NCBI RefSeq assembly: GCF_030400225.1
Contig: NZ_VJYB01000007.1
Span: 1 to 64,000 of the forward strand
DNA length: 64,000 nucleotides
Direction: 5' to 3'
Source: Lactobacillus sp. UCMA15818
Lineage (GTDB): Bacteria; Bacillota; Bacilli; Lactobacillales; Lactobacillaceae
Numbering within the stretch: the stretch's first letter is position 1; every line of letters begins with the position of its first letter. Below are positions 46,936 to 55,771 of the stretch, one piece after another. The position numbers and the translations under genes were made by a program. A model generated the notes under the pieces. It had not been told where the DNA came from and made no database searches. It worked only from the letters and a program-made list of their open reading frames with translations.

Positions 46936-47775
46936 TTATATACGATCTAGCGGAAATGTCATACAATGTGGTCCCCCACCTGCTTTTAAAGTTTCAGTAA
47001 TATCTAATTCGATTACCTCCATTCCATGTTCACGCAAGGCATTGTTCACATCTTTATTTTGTTCCAATGACAAAACTCTATGTTGGCCTAAGCTTTCCAA
47101 GTTGCACCCATGTTGAAATATTGCTTCTTCAGGGACTTTAATAATTTCGATCTTTAATTTCTTCAGTAGCTCCTTAAATTCGATTGGTAACCCCTCTTCG
47201 TATGCGACTGCTAGATTGTCATCAACCAGATTAAAGCACATATCTAAATGCAAGTATCGTGAATCTGCTGGTACAGGATAGACCTGGTACCCAAGAGGTT
47301 TTAGTCCCTCTTTCAACTCGTTAAATCCCTCCATATTGGTTCTTTCGATTATTCCGACCGCAATTATATCTTCTCGTAAAAAAGCAAAATCACCACCCTC
47401 AAAAAGTCCTTTTTTTACTTCTAAGAGTTTAGGAATTCCTAGTTCTGCCATTTTTTCTTCATATGCTGCATGCTCCGCATAACGTAATGGTTCCTTGAAA
47501 TTACCTAATATATATCCTTCCTTTACACATCCACCAAAATCGCGTGCAAAAACCGAATTAGTCATGCTCTCTTGAGGTGTCAGCTGCTCGACTTGCACAT
47601 CTGCTTTTGCGTAAGCATCTAGTAACTGCTGATATTCGTCTAGCAGCTTTGCCTTATCTAATGGTTGATCTTGATATTTTTTTGAAATTTCATTAATTGG
47701 TGCAGCCTCATCCAAAAAAGTAGGAGGACAGGTTAAAACTTTTTTTAATACCGCTGTTCCATTTCTTACAAACAT
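46936..47775 (-). CDS. DDAH/arginine deiminase-fold guanidino hydrolase
   Basis: A 279-residue pentein-fold enzyme. FARDFGG and FEGGDFAFL are substrate-site segments, the catalytic His is in RYLHLDMCFN and the nucleophile Cys in GGGPHCMTFPLD. It is shorter than arginine deiminase and resembles dimethylarginine dimethylaminohydrolase. It should hydrolyse a guanidino group of arginine, methylarginine or another guanidino acid; which one is not clear. ATG 47775 is chosen over TTG 47802 because AAGGAG lies 10 nt upstream. It lies 15 nt after the M20 hydrolase. Confidence 0.82.
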   Translation of the reverse strand: MFVRNGTAVLKKVLTCPPTFLDEAAPINEISKKYQDQPLDKAKLLDEYQQLLDAYAKADVQVEQLTPQESMTNSVFARDFGGCVKEGYILGNFKEPLRYAEHAAYEEKMAELGIPKLLEVKKGLFEGGDFAFLREDIIAVGIIERTNMEGFNELKEGLKPLGYQVYPVPADSRYLHLDMCFNLVDDNLAVAYEEGLPIEFKELLKKLKIEIIKVPEEAIFQHGCNLESLGQHRVLSLEQNKDVNNALREHGMEVIELDITETLKAGGGPHCMTFPLDRI

Positions 47776-47789
47776 ATCTTCTATTCTCC

Positions 47790-49433
47790 TTAATCTTGCC
47801 AAATTTTTTGAGTGTAGTTTCTAATTAGCTTAGGCAGTATTCCGAATGAATAAGGTTTATAAACCCTTTCCTTCCAAGTATGCGCACCTTTGCCATAAAC
47901 ACCAATATCAACTGCAGGAATGTTTAACTCTCGCATTTTTTCATAAGGTAACGGATATAGTTGTTCTACAAGTGGAAAATTATTCTTCATCTTTGCTATT
48001 TCTTGTGGAGTTTCATCAATCATTAAATAGCTGCTGTCCGACAAATATGGGAAGAATTGTTTCATTGTAAAATCAATTTTTTCGTTGTTTTTCTGTAACA
48101 CCTCTTCTAAATCCTGATACACCTTTGAGTCTTGTGAGATGCTGTTATGCGGACAAAATGGAGGCGCCAAGAATAAAACAACTTTGGCCTCATTATCGTT
48201 AACTTGCTGATCAAGATAGTCAATCAGCTCAAATCCAGCAGAACGCTTATCTAATTCAGGGTTACTGATGATAAAGCTGTCAATAAGTGACTGCCAATCA
48301 ATTCCCAAATCGTCCAGGTGATTAAGATATTCCTCAAAGCTGTATACATTGAGTTTGCGTGTATTGTCAACCTCTGGAAAATTCAATTTACTAAGAAATT
48401 TATTTTCGCGCTGCCTTGCTTCATTCACTAATTTTTCACAATCTGACTTAACCGCGATCTTTAACTGTTCAATGATTTCAAAAACCGGTTTCTTATACGT
48501 AAAGGTATTGAAATACATCTCAGTTACTTTTGCTGTCTGCACATTATAAAAATCCTTTTGATCACGCAACATAAGGCACGAAGATGGTAAGATTTCTTCA
48601 CCTGAAATATCTTCAACAAAATCAGGATTATTATTGATTAATAGGTTAATGCGACTTGCAATTAACGTTGAATCTATCCCAGCGTAAGTGTTACCTACAT
48701 GAGTCTCAATTCCCTTAATATAGAAACAAGTCAATGTTTTGCCAGCAGCGCCGTAATAAATATATTTCTGTGTATCACCAGCATACTTAGGACTAATAAA
48801 ATCAGTGTTGATAGCCACACTATATTGTAAATTCCATTCTTCTTGTAATCTCTTCAACTCATCTAAAGCAGCAATTACTCCACTATGATCATTTTCTTCC
48901 ACACAATTACCCATGAACAATAAATTACCTTCTTGAAGCTCTGGGTGTTCACTGAAATATAATAAATTAACAATATTTACAGCGTCTCCGCTTTTCATAT
49001 CTAGCGCACCCCTACCGAAAAGCCAATCTCCCGTGTCTGCATCATTTTGAACTTCGCGATCACTATCATAATTTGTAAAATATTGTTCTAGATAAGTCGG
49101 ATCCAGTGCTTTCTCCTTAATTGATCCAAAGTCTTCCAAACCAACAGTATCGAAGTGAGAATGATATAAGACTGTTTTTTGAATCCCTTCTTTACCGAGA
49201 AACGCAAAAATATTTTTTCTTCCTAATTCATCCCCCTTAATCTTCTGTGTCCAAACCCACTCAGGATGTTTCTTGAAAACCGTAAAGGTTCTAAGGATTT
49301 TTTCAAGTTTCTCCACTAAAACAACTTCACCTTTTGTTCCGTTGACACTTTTTGTGGCGACTAATTCTCGTGTTAATAACTCGATTCTCTGTTTTTCATC
49401 TGGAATTGTTTCTAAATCAAATGCTGACTTCAT
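47790..49433 (-). CDS. M20 family hydrolase, RocB-like
   Basis: A 547-residue metallohydrolase of the M20 family, in the long form of Bacillus RocB (arginine utilisation). The metal ligands are in YHSHFDTVG, RGALDMKSG and the EEN segment (NCVEENDHSG). A dimerisation insert lies in the middle. RocB itself has no settled reaction. It is the first gene of the 49.4-41.9 kb operon, right behind a near-consensus promoter. Its genomic company suggests deacylation or peptide-bond cleavage of an arginine-type substrate. Confidence 0.85.
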   Translation of the reverse strand: MKSAFDLETIPDEKQRIELLTRELVATKSVNGTKGEVVLVEKLEKILRTFTVFKKHPEWVWTQKIKGDELGRKNIFAFLGKEGIQKTVLYHSHFDTVGLEDFGSIKEKALDPTYLEQYFTNYDSDREVQNDADTGDWLFGRGALDMKSGDAVNIVNLLYFSEHPELQEGNLLFMGNCVEENDHSGVIAALDELKRLQEEWNLQYSVAINTDFISPKYAGDTQKYIYYGAAGKTLTCFYIKGIETHVGNTYAGIDSTLIASRINLLINNNPDFVEDISGEEILPSSCLMLRDQKDFYNVQTAKVTEMYFNTFTYKKPVFEIIEQLKIAVKSDCEKLVNEARQRENKFLSKLNFPEVDNTRKLNVYSFEEYLNHLDDLGIDWQSLIDSFIISNPELDKRSAGFELIDYLDQQVNDNEAKVVLFLAPPFCPHNSISQDSKVYQDLEEVLQKNNEKIDFTMKQFFPYLSDSSYLMIDETPQEIAKMKNNFPLVEQLYPLPYEKMRELNIPAVDIGVYGKGAHTWKERVYKPYSFGILPKLIRNYTQKIWQD

Positions 49434-49463
49434 CTTATCACTTCATTCTCTTAATTTAATCGA

Positions 49464-49492
49464 ATTATAATTTATATATTTCTTTACGTCAA
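49464..49492 (-). promoter_or_regulatory. Promoter of the RocB-like operon
   Basis: TTGACG (49492-49487), a 17-nt spacer and TATAAT (49469-49464) on the minus strand, almost perfect. Farther upstream, TGAAAACGCATAAA (49556-49543) is a weak cre-like word, and another TATAAT lies near 49575. Confidence 0.8.
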
Positions 49493-49729
49493 CAAACATC
49501 ACATTAGATTTTTTAATACTCATCTCGTGAAAAAAGGACATTTTTATGCGTTTTCACTTCTCATATTCATCTTTAAATACTATTATATAAGGATCGTTAC
49601 AATTGGAACCGTTTACTTTTGAATTTATAAAAAAAAGTATTATTGACTATTTATTTTCTTTCAAAATAAATTTTTGCTATATGCTTAGTTTTACCAACCC
49701 GTTTTTTTATTATTCATTAGAAAATGAAT

Positions 49730-49765
49730 AGAAAAAATGACACCAGATGTTGCTCTCTGGTGTCA
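49730..49765 (-). terminator. gtrA terminator
   Basis: Stem TGACACCAGA (49738-49747)/TCTGGTGTCA (49756-49765) with an 8-nt loop and a T run on the minus strand. It is downstream of the GtrA gene. The rest of the 410-nt gap holds the RocB promoter and the solo IS200 end. Confidence 0.82.
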
Positions 49766-49791
49766 TTATCTTTCACGCTTAAAAACATAAG

Positions 49792-49816
49792 TTTTCTTAG
49801 TTACCGACCCTATAAA
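49792..49816 (+). mobile_element. Solo IS200-type right-end remnant
   Basis: A 25-nt sequence (it includes GTTACCGACCCTATAAA) is identical to the right end of the IS200 element at 22445-22469, with similar bases before it. No transposase is near. It is probably the scar of a second element or a copied end. It lies between the gtrA gene and its terminator. Confidence 0.6.
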
Positions 49817-49844
49817 CTACGAAAAAATTATAATATAGAAAATA

Positions 49845-50261
49845 TTAATGAATTGTTTTCTTAAAAATATACCACTTACTGAAGAAATAGTTAGCAGCAA
49901 CCACAATAACATTATCAATTATTTTGACCAAAAGTGGATTCCATCCTAATAAAGAAATCCCTACCCAAGTAATCACGATATCCAGCACTAATGTTACCGA
50001 TCTATAGAAAAAAAATGCACCTGACTCGTGTAAAGATTCTTTAAGAGTCCCAAACGGTGTCTTAAATACCCATAGCTTATTGGAAATATACGCAACAAGA
50101 ACCGAGACGAACCACGCAATCACATTCCCGACTTGGTAATTCAGACCTTGTAAATGCCAGATTTCAAATATTCCGATATTAATTACAGTTGTTGCTCCAC
50201 CCCAAAAAAGATAAGCAATAACCTGTTTGTATTTTTCAAAAAGCTCAATTAACTTATTCAT
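49845..50261 (-). CDS. GtrA family protein
   Basis: A small membrane protein of 138 residues with four helices, of the GtrA/DPMS family. Members carry polyprenyl-phosphate sugars across the membrane for surface polymer glycosylation. The FWGGATTVINIGIF and ANYFFSKWYIF segments are typical. ATG 50261 has GAGG 6 nt upstream and is preferred over TTG 50273. It could serve the GT-C-like YfhO protein at 27.5 kb, but that is inference. Confidence 0.9.
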   Translation of the reverse strand: MNKLIELFEKYKQVIAYLFWGGATTVINIGIFEIWHLQGLNYQVGNVIAWFVSVLVAYISNKLWVFKTPFGTLKESLHESGAFFFYRSVTLVLDIVITWVGISLLGWNPLLVKIIDNVIVVAANYFFSKWYIFKKTIH

Positions 50262-50345
50262 GATAAACCTCAACTAAAAATGATTTTAATAGTACCTGTA
50301 TAATTGTACTACAGAAATCCATACTAACCTAGACCCCTTTGTGAT

Positions 50346-52166
50346 TTAGAAGGCACCGCCACCGGATCCACCCCCAAAGCCGCCAGACGAACCACCACTG
50401 AAGCCGCCAGAACCGCCACTAACGGAACTATTATAGTTCGTAATTGCAGAACTCATACTTGTTGTCATTGTATCGTTGAAATTCCAATTTCCACCAAGCA
50501 AAATTGGATAATAGACACCCATCGTAGTGAGTTCAGCTGTCGCAAAATTAATTTTCAGCGCATTTATTACCTTCTTTGCCAATCCTAATGAAACTGCATA
50601 AGGTAAAATTTGTTCCCACAACACTAGGTCACCAACTTTTTTCATATCAAAATTTCCGATATCATTAAGCATTCCTCTGAAACACATAATCTGATACTTT
50701 AGTGCCTGTCCTTTTTCAGAATATGGTGCATGTGACCGATAATAATGGATACAGGAAAATACAAAAACAGCATACAAAATTACTAAGAAGCCACATACAA
50801 TAAAGTTGTTTGCTAATAAAAACAATGTAGTCACTGTGACTAATGTTGTGACGATTAGCCATGCTAAGGCTTTCTTCCTCAAACTTATATTCTGCTTATC
50901 CTTATATTCTATTTTATCTGCATCCTCCATAACCTTTTGTTGCCACAAAGAATATGCAGTAAAGAGCCTCTTACCTTCTTTTTTCTTCTTACCAAACTTC
51001 TTTAATTTAGACAACGTGAATTGATTCCCATCTCCGACAGTATTAAACAGGACTCTAAAGATACTATAGTCTCGAACAAGATTAGTATCTTTCAAAATAA
51101 CGTTAAAATCCTTCTTCTTTTTGCTTGATTCTTCTATTTCGATTTGGTGATTAGCCGCTAGTTCTAACATAAATGCACTAAAAGCAGCAGTATCTGGTTT
51201 CTTATCCCGATATATGACTTGTGTAACCTCGGATGAAGGACTTGGAATCTCATATGAATGAACAATTGGGCGCAACTTTTTGCTTTTATTTCCGGGATTC
51301 ATATAACTCCATATAAACCATAAAAGAATTAAGATAATTATAAGAAAAAGCATAATTTTCTTAAAAAAGGATTTGTTTTGTTCTTGACGCTTCCTTTTTT
51401 CATTTGCTTCCATGACCAATGTCCGCTCTTTTTTCTGGATAGATTTTAAAGCATTTTGCTCACTAGTATTTTGATTTAGTGCAGTCACGCTTGTTGGAAA
51501 AACAATATGACTTTCAATAAAAGTATTAGCGGGATTCCTTCTCAATGAGATTTTTACATTTCCCTGTTTCTTGCTCACTATCGTCTTGCCGCTTAACTCT
51601 CCATGTGTCCAAGCTTGCAACTTTGTAATATTTTTTTGAGGCAACACAATCTTAATCTTGACATTATTGAGTGCAACATCCCAATGAGCCCCGATTATTT
51701 TCCAATTTAATTCAGCTGTATCTTTATAATTTTTGACTACCCCATGTAATAAATAATGATAAACAAAGGTCACTTCTTTGTTCGCAACACTGTGATAGAC
51801 TTTTAGCTTTAACTGATTTGCTGATTGTATCTGAGAAAAAGTATTGTTACTTTTCTTAACAGACAATGGAATCTTCTCTACATTGCCATCTTCAATCGTC
51901 TCAACGCTTACGTTGGAAACACCACTAATTCCTTTAATATCTTGGTTATAATAGACCCCATGAAAAGAACCGTCAAAATCATATTTTATCTTTTGCGTTA
52001 ACCAAACATTACCATCCTTCTGAACATCTGCATTCACATCATAGCTTTTAATATCAAAACCGTCAGCACTGACATTAACAGCACCCGCGATAATTCCGAT
52101 AATAAAAAACAAGATTAATATCAGTATTCTTTCAGATATTTTCACCGTACCTTTTTGTGTCTTCAG
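50346..52166 (-). CDS. DUF2207 family membrane protein with Gly-rich tail
   Basis: An exported membrane protein of about 606 residues: N-terminal signal/anchor helix, extracellular DUF2207 domain (about residues 30-250, with DFDGSFHGVYYNQDIKG), one helix near 270-290, a cytoplasmic region, two helices near 450-490 and a C-terminal Gly/Ser-rich tail ending GGGSGGGAF. Function unknown. The start is uncertain: GGGGGAG sits where a TTG at 52181 would begin, the codon 6 nt after it is CTG (52166), and GTG 52145 is a second choice with weak AAAGG. Confidence 0.75.
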   Translation of the reverse strand: MKTQKGTVKISERILILILFFIIGIIAGAVNVSADGFDIKSYDVNADVQKDGNVWLTQKIKYDFDGSFHGVYYNQDIKGISGVSNVSVETIEDGNVEKIPLSVKKSNNTFSQIQSANQLKLKVYHSVANKEVTFVYHYLLHGVVKNYKDTAELNWKIIGAHWDVALNNVKIKIVLPQKNITKLQAWTHGELSGKTIVSKKQGNVKISLRRNPANTFIESHIVFPTSVTALNQNTSEQNALKSIQKKERTLVMEANEKRKRQEQNKSFFKKIMLFLIIILILLWFIWSYMNPGNKSKKLRPIVHSYEIPSPSSEVTQVIYRDKKPDTAAFSAFMLELAANHQIEIEESSKKKKDFNVILKDTNLVRDYSIFRVLFNTVGDGNQFTLSKLKKFGKKKKEGKRLFTAYSLWQQKVMEDADKIEYKDKQNISLRKKALAWLIVTTLVTVTTLFLLANNFIVCGFLVILYAVFVFSCIHYYRSHAPYSEKGQALKYQIMCFRGMLNDIGNFDMKKVGDLVLWEQILPYAVSLGLAKKVINALKINFATAELTTMGVYYPILLGGNWNFNDTMTTSMSSAITNYNSSVSGGSGGFSGGSSGGFGGGSGGGAF

Positions 52167-52190
52167 TATAATCTCCCCCAAATATAACTT

Positions 52191-53096
52191 TTATTGCTGA
52201 ATTTTATTTATTATTTCATCGCAGATCTTATGGCTTAAATAAACGTTTTTCTGCCGCAAATCACTTGATGTCATCGTCTTGACTGATGTTATAAAGTTAG
52301 CCACCATCTGCTCAAATCCTCTAACATAAAGCGGGTTATCCCAATCATCAAAAGAAAATGTCTCATTGCTATTTTCGTGATATATCTTCAATTGTGCAAG
52401 ATTTTCCAGTACATAGGTTCCTGTACTGCTCGTCACTTCGTATAATTCCCGGTTAGAACCGCTATTTAAATCCATTGTCAGATTAACAAGTGTCTTTGCA
52501 GTCTCTATTGTCAACGTGATCATCTCCAGCTTACCCGCATTTTGAATGATCTTACTATTAGTTTGAATGATTTTATCATCAAGCAAATAAACTGCCGTAT
52601 CGACAAGATGAATGAAAAGATCATAAATCATAAATTTTGGATCGCTAATTGCATTGACCCGATTTTTCTGCAATGAAATAATTCTTTTATTTTTAACTTT
52701 CTTTAACCGCTCAACCATTGGAGCAAACCGCCTATTAAACCCAATCATTAATATTTTAGATTGCTTTAATGCCAGCCTTTGTAGTTCTTTAACTTGCTTT
52801 ATGTTCTCACTAGCCGGCTTATCTATAAAAACATGAATCCCCTTTTCTAAGCATTTTCTAGCGAGTTTATAATGAGCAGCTGTTGCACTGTGGATAAAGC
52901 AAGCATCAATATTTTGCGCAACAAGCTCATCAACAGTTTTGACAGTTTTCGTCAAATTATACTGTTTCGTTAGTTTGTTTCGGACTTCTTCATTTCGCGT
53001 TGCAAAAATAAAATCTGCTTGATCTCTGATTTTTGAATACGTTGGTAAATAGGCTTTTTGCGCAATATTGCCTAGTCCAACCACTCCTATTTTCAT
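52191..53096 (-). CDS. Gfo/Idh/MocA family oxidoreductase
   Basis: An NAD(P)-dependent sugar or myo-inositol type oxidoreductase of 301 residues. The nucleotide motif GVVGLGNIAQKAYL is at the N-terminus, DKPASENIKQ marks the conserved EKP-like site (here DKP), and DLFIHLVDTAVYLL is the His-containing catalytic region. The substrate is unknown. It is a separate unit upstream of DUF2207, with GGAGG 9 nt before the ATG. Confidence 0.85.
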   Translation of the reverse strand: MKIGVVGLGNIAQKAYLPTYSKIRDQADFIFATRNEEVRNKLTKQYNLTKTVKTVDELVAQNIDACFIHSATAAHYKLARKCLEKGIHVFIDKPASENIKQVKELQRLALKQSKILMIGFNRRFAPMVERLKKVKNKRIISLQKNRVNAISDPKFMIYDLFIHLVDTAVYLLDDKIIQTNSKIIQNAGKLEMITLTIETAKTLVNLTMDLNSGSNRELYEVTSSTGTYVLENLAQLKIYHENSNETFSFDDWDNPLYVRGFEQMVANFITSVKTMTSSDLRQKNVYLSHKICDEIINKIQQ

Positions 53097-53244
53097 TAAT
53101 TACAACCTCCTTCAAAATTTCGTTCTCATTCTTATACTTAAAGCCTATCATATTTGACCGCTATATAATATTTTAGTTTTTAAAATAATTCTTTGCTGTA
53201 CTTTCGTAAAAGAAAACGAATTCCTTTTAAATTATTTTTATACA

Positions 53245-53296
53245 TAAAAAGCGAAATAGGTCATTCATCCTAAAGATGCACTCCCCTTTTCGCTTA
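53245..53296 (-). terminator. Terminator of the Puu-like operon
   Basis: Stem AAGCGAAA (53249-53256)/TTTCGCTT (53288-53295) with a 31-nt loop, followed on the minus strand by TTTT. It lies just downstream of the APC permease. Confidence 0.7.
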
Positions 53297-53314
53297 ACTA
53301 TCTCATTTAAAATA

Positions 53315-54637
53315 TTAACGTTTCTTCTTTGGTATAAAAAAGCCGATTATTACCCAAATAAAGACAATGTATGGGAATATGTTCATCGGCCACGCTGGAA
53401 TTGGCCACAAGTTGCTATAAATAGGAAAAGCCATTAGTAAAATTGCAACCAGCGGTATAAATAAAAGGAAAAGATTATTATTACCCTTTTTCCGAAAGAA
53501 TGCAATTGCTCCAACACTGACTAAAACATAAACCAATAATAAAGCAATCACACCAATTGTCCCTAAATAATTATAATAATTTCCAGCGCTAACTCCAATT
53601 CCAATCCCAATTATTGCATAGAAAATCAATGACAGTATAGTTATCAAATCAAGTGCATGGACCGGTGTCTTTTTTGTTCCCTTTAGCTCACCCATCCAAG
53701 ACATCAGATATCCCTCTTTTGCTAGTGCTTGAATCATAAAGGCTCCAGCATTCAAAGCACCGAAGTAACAGGCAAAATAACTGGTAACAGAAGCAAAATC
53801 TATAAAAATTGCCATCCAAGTTCCAACGTATCTAATTGATAAGTAATTCAAAGGAGCCGCTGAATTTTGCATTTTAACAATATTAGAAGTTCCAAAACCA
53901 ATGATTTCTGTGTAGCTAACAACAAAATAGAAAATCATTGCAAAAACAACAGATCCAAAAATTGCAACAGTAATAGCTTTAGCAGGCTTCTTTGCTCTTG
54001 GTACAATTGTTGCTGCCCCTTCAAAACCCGCAAATGACATCAGGGCAAAAATCATCCCTGCTCCAATCCCAGAAACTGTTCCATTTGCTGGATCCAGCGG
54101 TTTGGAGGTAATTCCAGCATCGCCGCCTTGAAACAATATTGCTGCTGTCAAAATAATCAAAGCACCTACTGCAAACAGCTCCAAAATAATAGCAAATTTC
54201 GTAGAAAATTCAATTCCAAGGTGACTCAACGCTCCGCCAATCAACAAAACAGCAATCACATATAAAGGGATAGGAAGATTTATATCAAAATGCTTAAAAA
54301 AAACGTTCAAGAAATTGCCAACGACCGCCGAACTACTGAATGCAAATGTCACGTATGTTAAAACAAGTAGCCATCCAGAAATAAAACCGGTTTTTTCTCC
54401 TAAGGCTTTGGCATTATACGCATAGGCTGATCCTTCCCCTTCAATATTTCTCCCTAAGGTGACAAAAGAAATCCCAACAAATAATATGCCTATGCCCGCC
54501 AGCAAGAATCCGAGTGGTGCAACAACTCCTGAACTTGCTACTGCTCCGGCTGTATTAAATGCCATTGCTCCAGTTGGTGCTAACATAGCTACTGATAGTC
54601 CCATGACCTCTAATAACGATAATCTTTTATTTTTCAT
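53315..54637 (-). CDS. APC family amino-acid/amine permease
   Basis: A 440-residue permease with 12 membrane helices. The APC pattern MLAPTGAMAFNTAGAV near residue 18, EGEGSAYAYNAKALG and SFAGFEGAATIVPRAKKP are present. It probably imports the amine or amino acid handled by the three upstream enzymes. The ATG overlaps the end of the amidohydrolase gene by 11 nt, so translation is coupled. Confidence 0.92.
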   Translation of the reverse strand: MKNKRLSLLEVMGLSVAMLAPTGAMAFNTAGAVASSGVVAPLGFLLAGIGILFVGISFVTLGRNIEGEGSAYAYNAKALGEKTGFISGWLLVLTYVTFAFSSSAVVGNFLNVFFKHFDINLPIPLYVIAVLLIGGALSHLGIEFSTKFAIILELFAVGALIILTAAILFQGGDAGITSKPLDPANGTVSGIGAGMIFALMSFAGFEGAATIVPRAKKPAKAITVAIFGSVVFAMIFYFVVSYTEIIGFGTSNIVKMQNSAAPLNYLSIRYVGTWMAIFIDFASVTSYFACYFGALNAGAFMIQALAKEGYLMSWMGELKGTKKTPVHALDLITILSLIFYAIIGIGIGVSAGNYYNYLGTIGVIALLLVYVLVSVGAIAFFRKKGNNNLFLLFIPLVAILLMAFPIYSNLWPIPAWPMNIFPYIVFIWVIIGFFIPKKKR

Positions 54638-55763
54638 TTTCCCTTTTGTTTCTCGCTTTCAAATATAAATTAGTACTGGTTTGATAACAAATCATTCTAA
54701 TCCATTGTTCTTTTTGCTCGGTTGGAACATCCTTCAATTTAGTAAAATGTTGAATTAATGCTTCCTTAAACCTTTTGGCTGCTACACCATACATCTCAGG
54801 ATAGGTACTTGCATCAGATGCAAATAAGTAGCGTGAGTATGGTGCCAGCTCAAGTGCCTCATCTAAGACCCGTACGACTGAAGCAGGCCCTAATGGATTA
54901 ATCAAAGAAGTATCAAAATATACGTTTGGAAACACACTGGCAAGATACCCTGCTTCACGATGATATGGATAACAATGTAATAAGACAACTATTAGACCTT
55001 TCATACTCCATTCATTCAAAAAAGAGCGCATCAATAATGGATCTCCTTCAAACATATCTGTATCCGCATCACCATACCCAACATGAAACTGCAAAGGCAT
55101 TTTCTGTGCAACTAAAAGAGGTGCAAGATTCCATAAAATAAAACAGATGAGTGTTGCATCAGTCAAACGCGTCCTTCCGGATTCTTTCCAGCTAGTGAAT
55201 GCCTTCATGGCATCTGCCACAGCCACCTTTTTGAGTCTAAGACCAAAACGATATGCAGCAATCGACTTAAATCCTACAAATCCATTTTTCTTAGCATCTG
55301 CCACATCTGTCGTTAAAGCTTGCCACCATTTTTCAAAACTATTTTCTTTTTGCATCCAGCTTTCTGCATGCGTTTCTATTCGATAAATTGTATAGACTGT
55401 GACACTCGTTATTTCCTGTGTTTCTGCTATGCTTGTTACAGGATCATTTGGAACAAAACCTGTATCGATTAGTAGCATTTGGTAATTATAGTGTCTAAAA
55501 ATTGAACGGTTATATTCTATATATTCTTGCTTGGTAAAAGGTTGCAAGAAATTCTGATCGTTTTTTTTATAAAAATGCTTTGCCTCTTCCTTGAATGTCC
55601 ACCAAGCCAGCCTATTTTTTGTATCTTCGATAGGATAACTATTAGCAGCTTCAGTCGAAACCTGAGCTAGTCGTGTTTCTCTGTCTTTAGCCTTCGCACT
55701 TATTAAATAGTGACAATGATGGTCCAAAAGCGGCATTGATTGAACAAATTCTGCTAAATCCAT
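54627..55763 (-). CDS. FluG-like amidohydrolase linked to glutamine synthetase homologue
   Basis: A 378-residue TIM-barrel metal hydrolase. Metal-site motifs are LLDHHCHYL (HxH-type, residues 13-21), QFHVGYGD, LLHCYPYH and FASDAS. In fungi and plants the same kind of domain is fused to a glutamine-synthetase domain in FluG and nodulin-type proteins. Here the two are adjacent genes. It may hydrolyse a gamma-glutamyl amide or a related compound, but no activity is proved. GGAGG lies 5 nt before the ATG. Confidence 0.8.
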   Translation of the reverse strand: MDLAEFVQSMPLLDHHCHYLISAKAKDRETRLAQVSTEAANSYPIEDTKNRLAWWTFKEEAKHFYKKNDQNFLQPFTKQEYIEYNRSIFRHYNYQMLLIDTGFVPNDPVTSIAETQEITSVTVYTIYRIETHAESWMQKENSFEKWWQALTTDVADAKKNGFVGFKSIAAYRFGLRLKKVAVADAMKAFTSWKESGRTRLTDATLICFILWNLAPLLVAQKMPLQFHVGYGDADTDMFEGDPLLMRSFLNEWSMKGLIVVLLHCYPYHREAGYLASVFPNVYFDTSLINPLGPASVVRVLDEALELAPYSRYLFASDASTYPEMYGVAAKRFKEALIQHFTKLKDVPTEQKEQWIRMICYQTSTNLYLKARNKRENEK

Positions 55764-55771
55764 TTTTCCTC

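Noticed and set aside
49434-49740. Riboswitch or T-box upstream of the RocB-like operon
   Set aside because: No conserved riboswitch core or T-box bulge was recognised; the promoter lies only about 30 nt before the start codon, leaving no room for a long leader.
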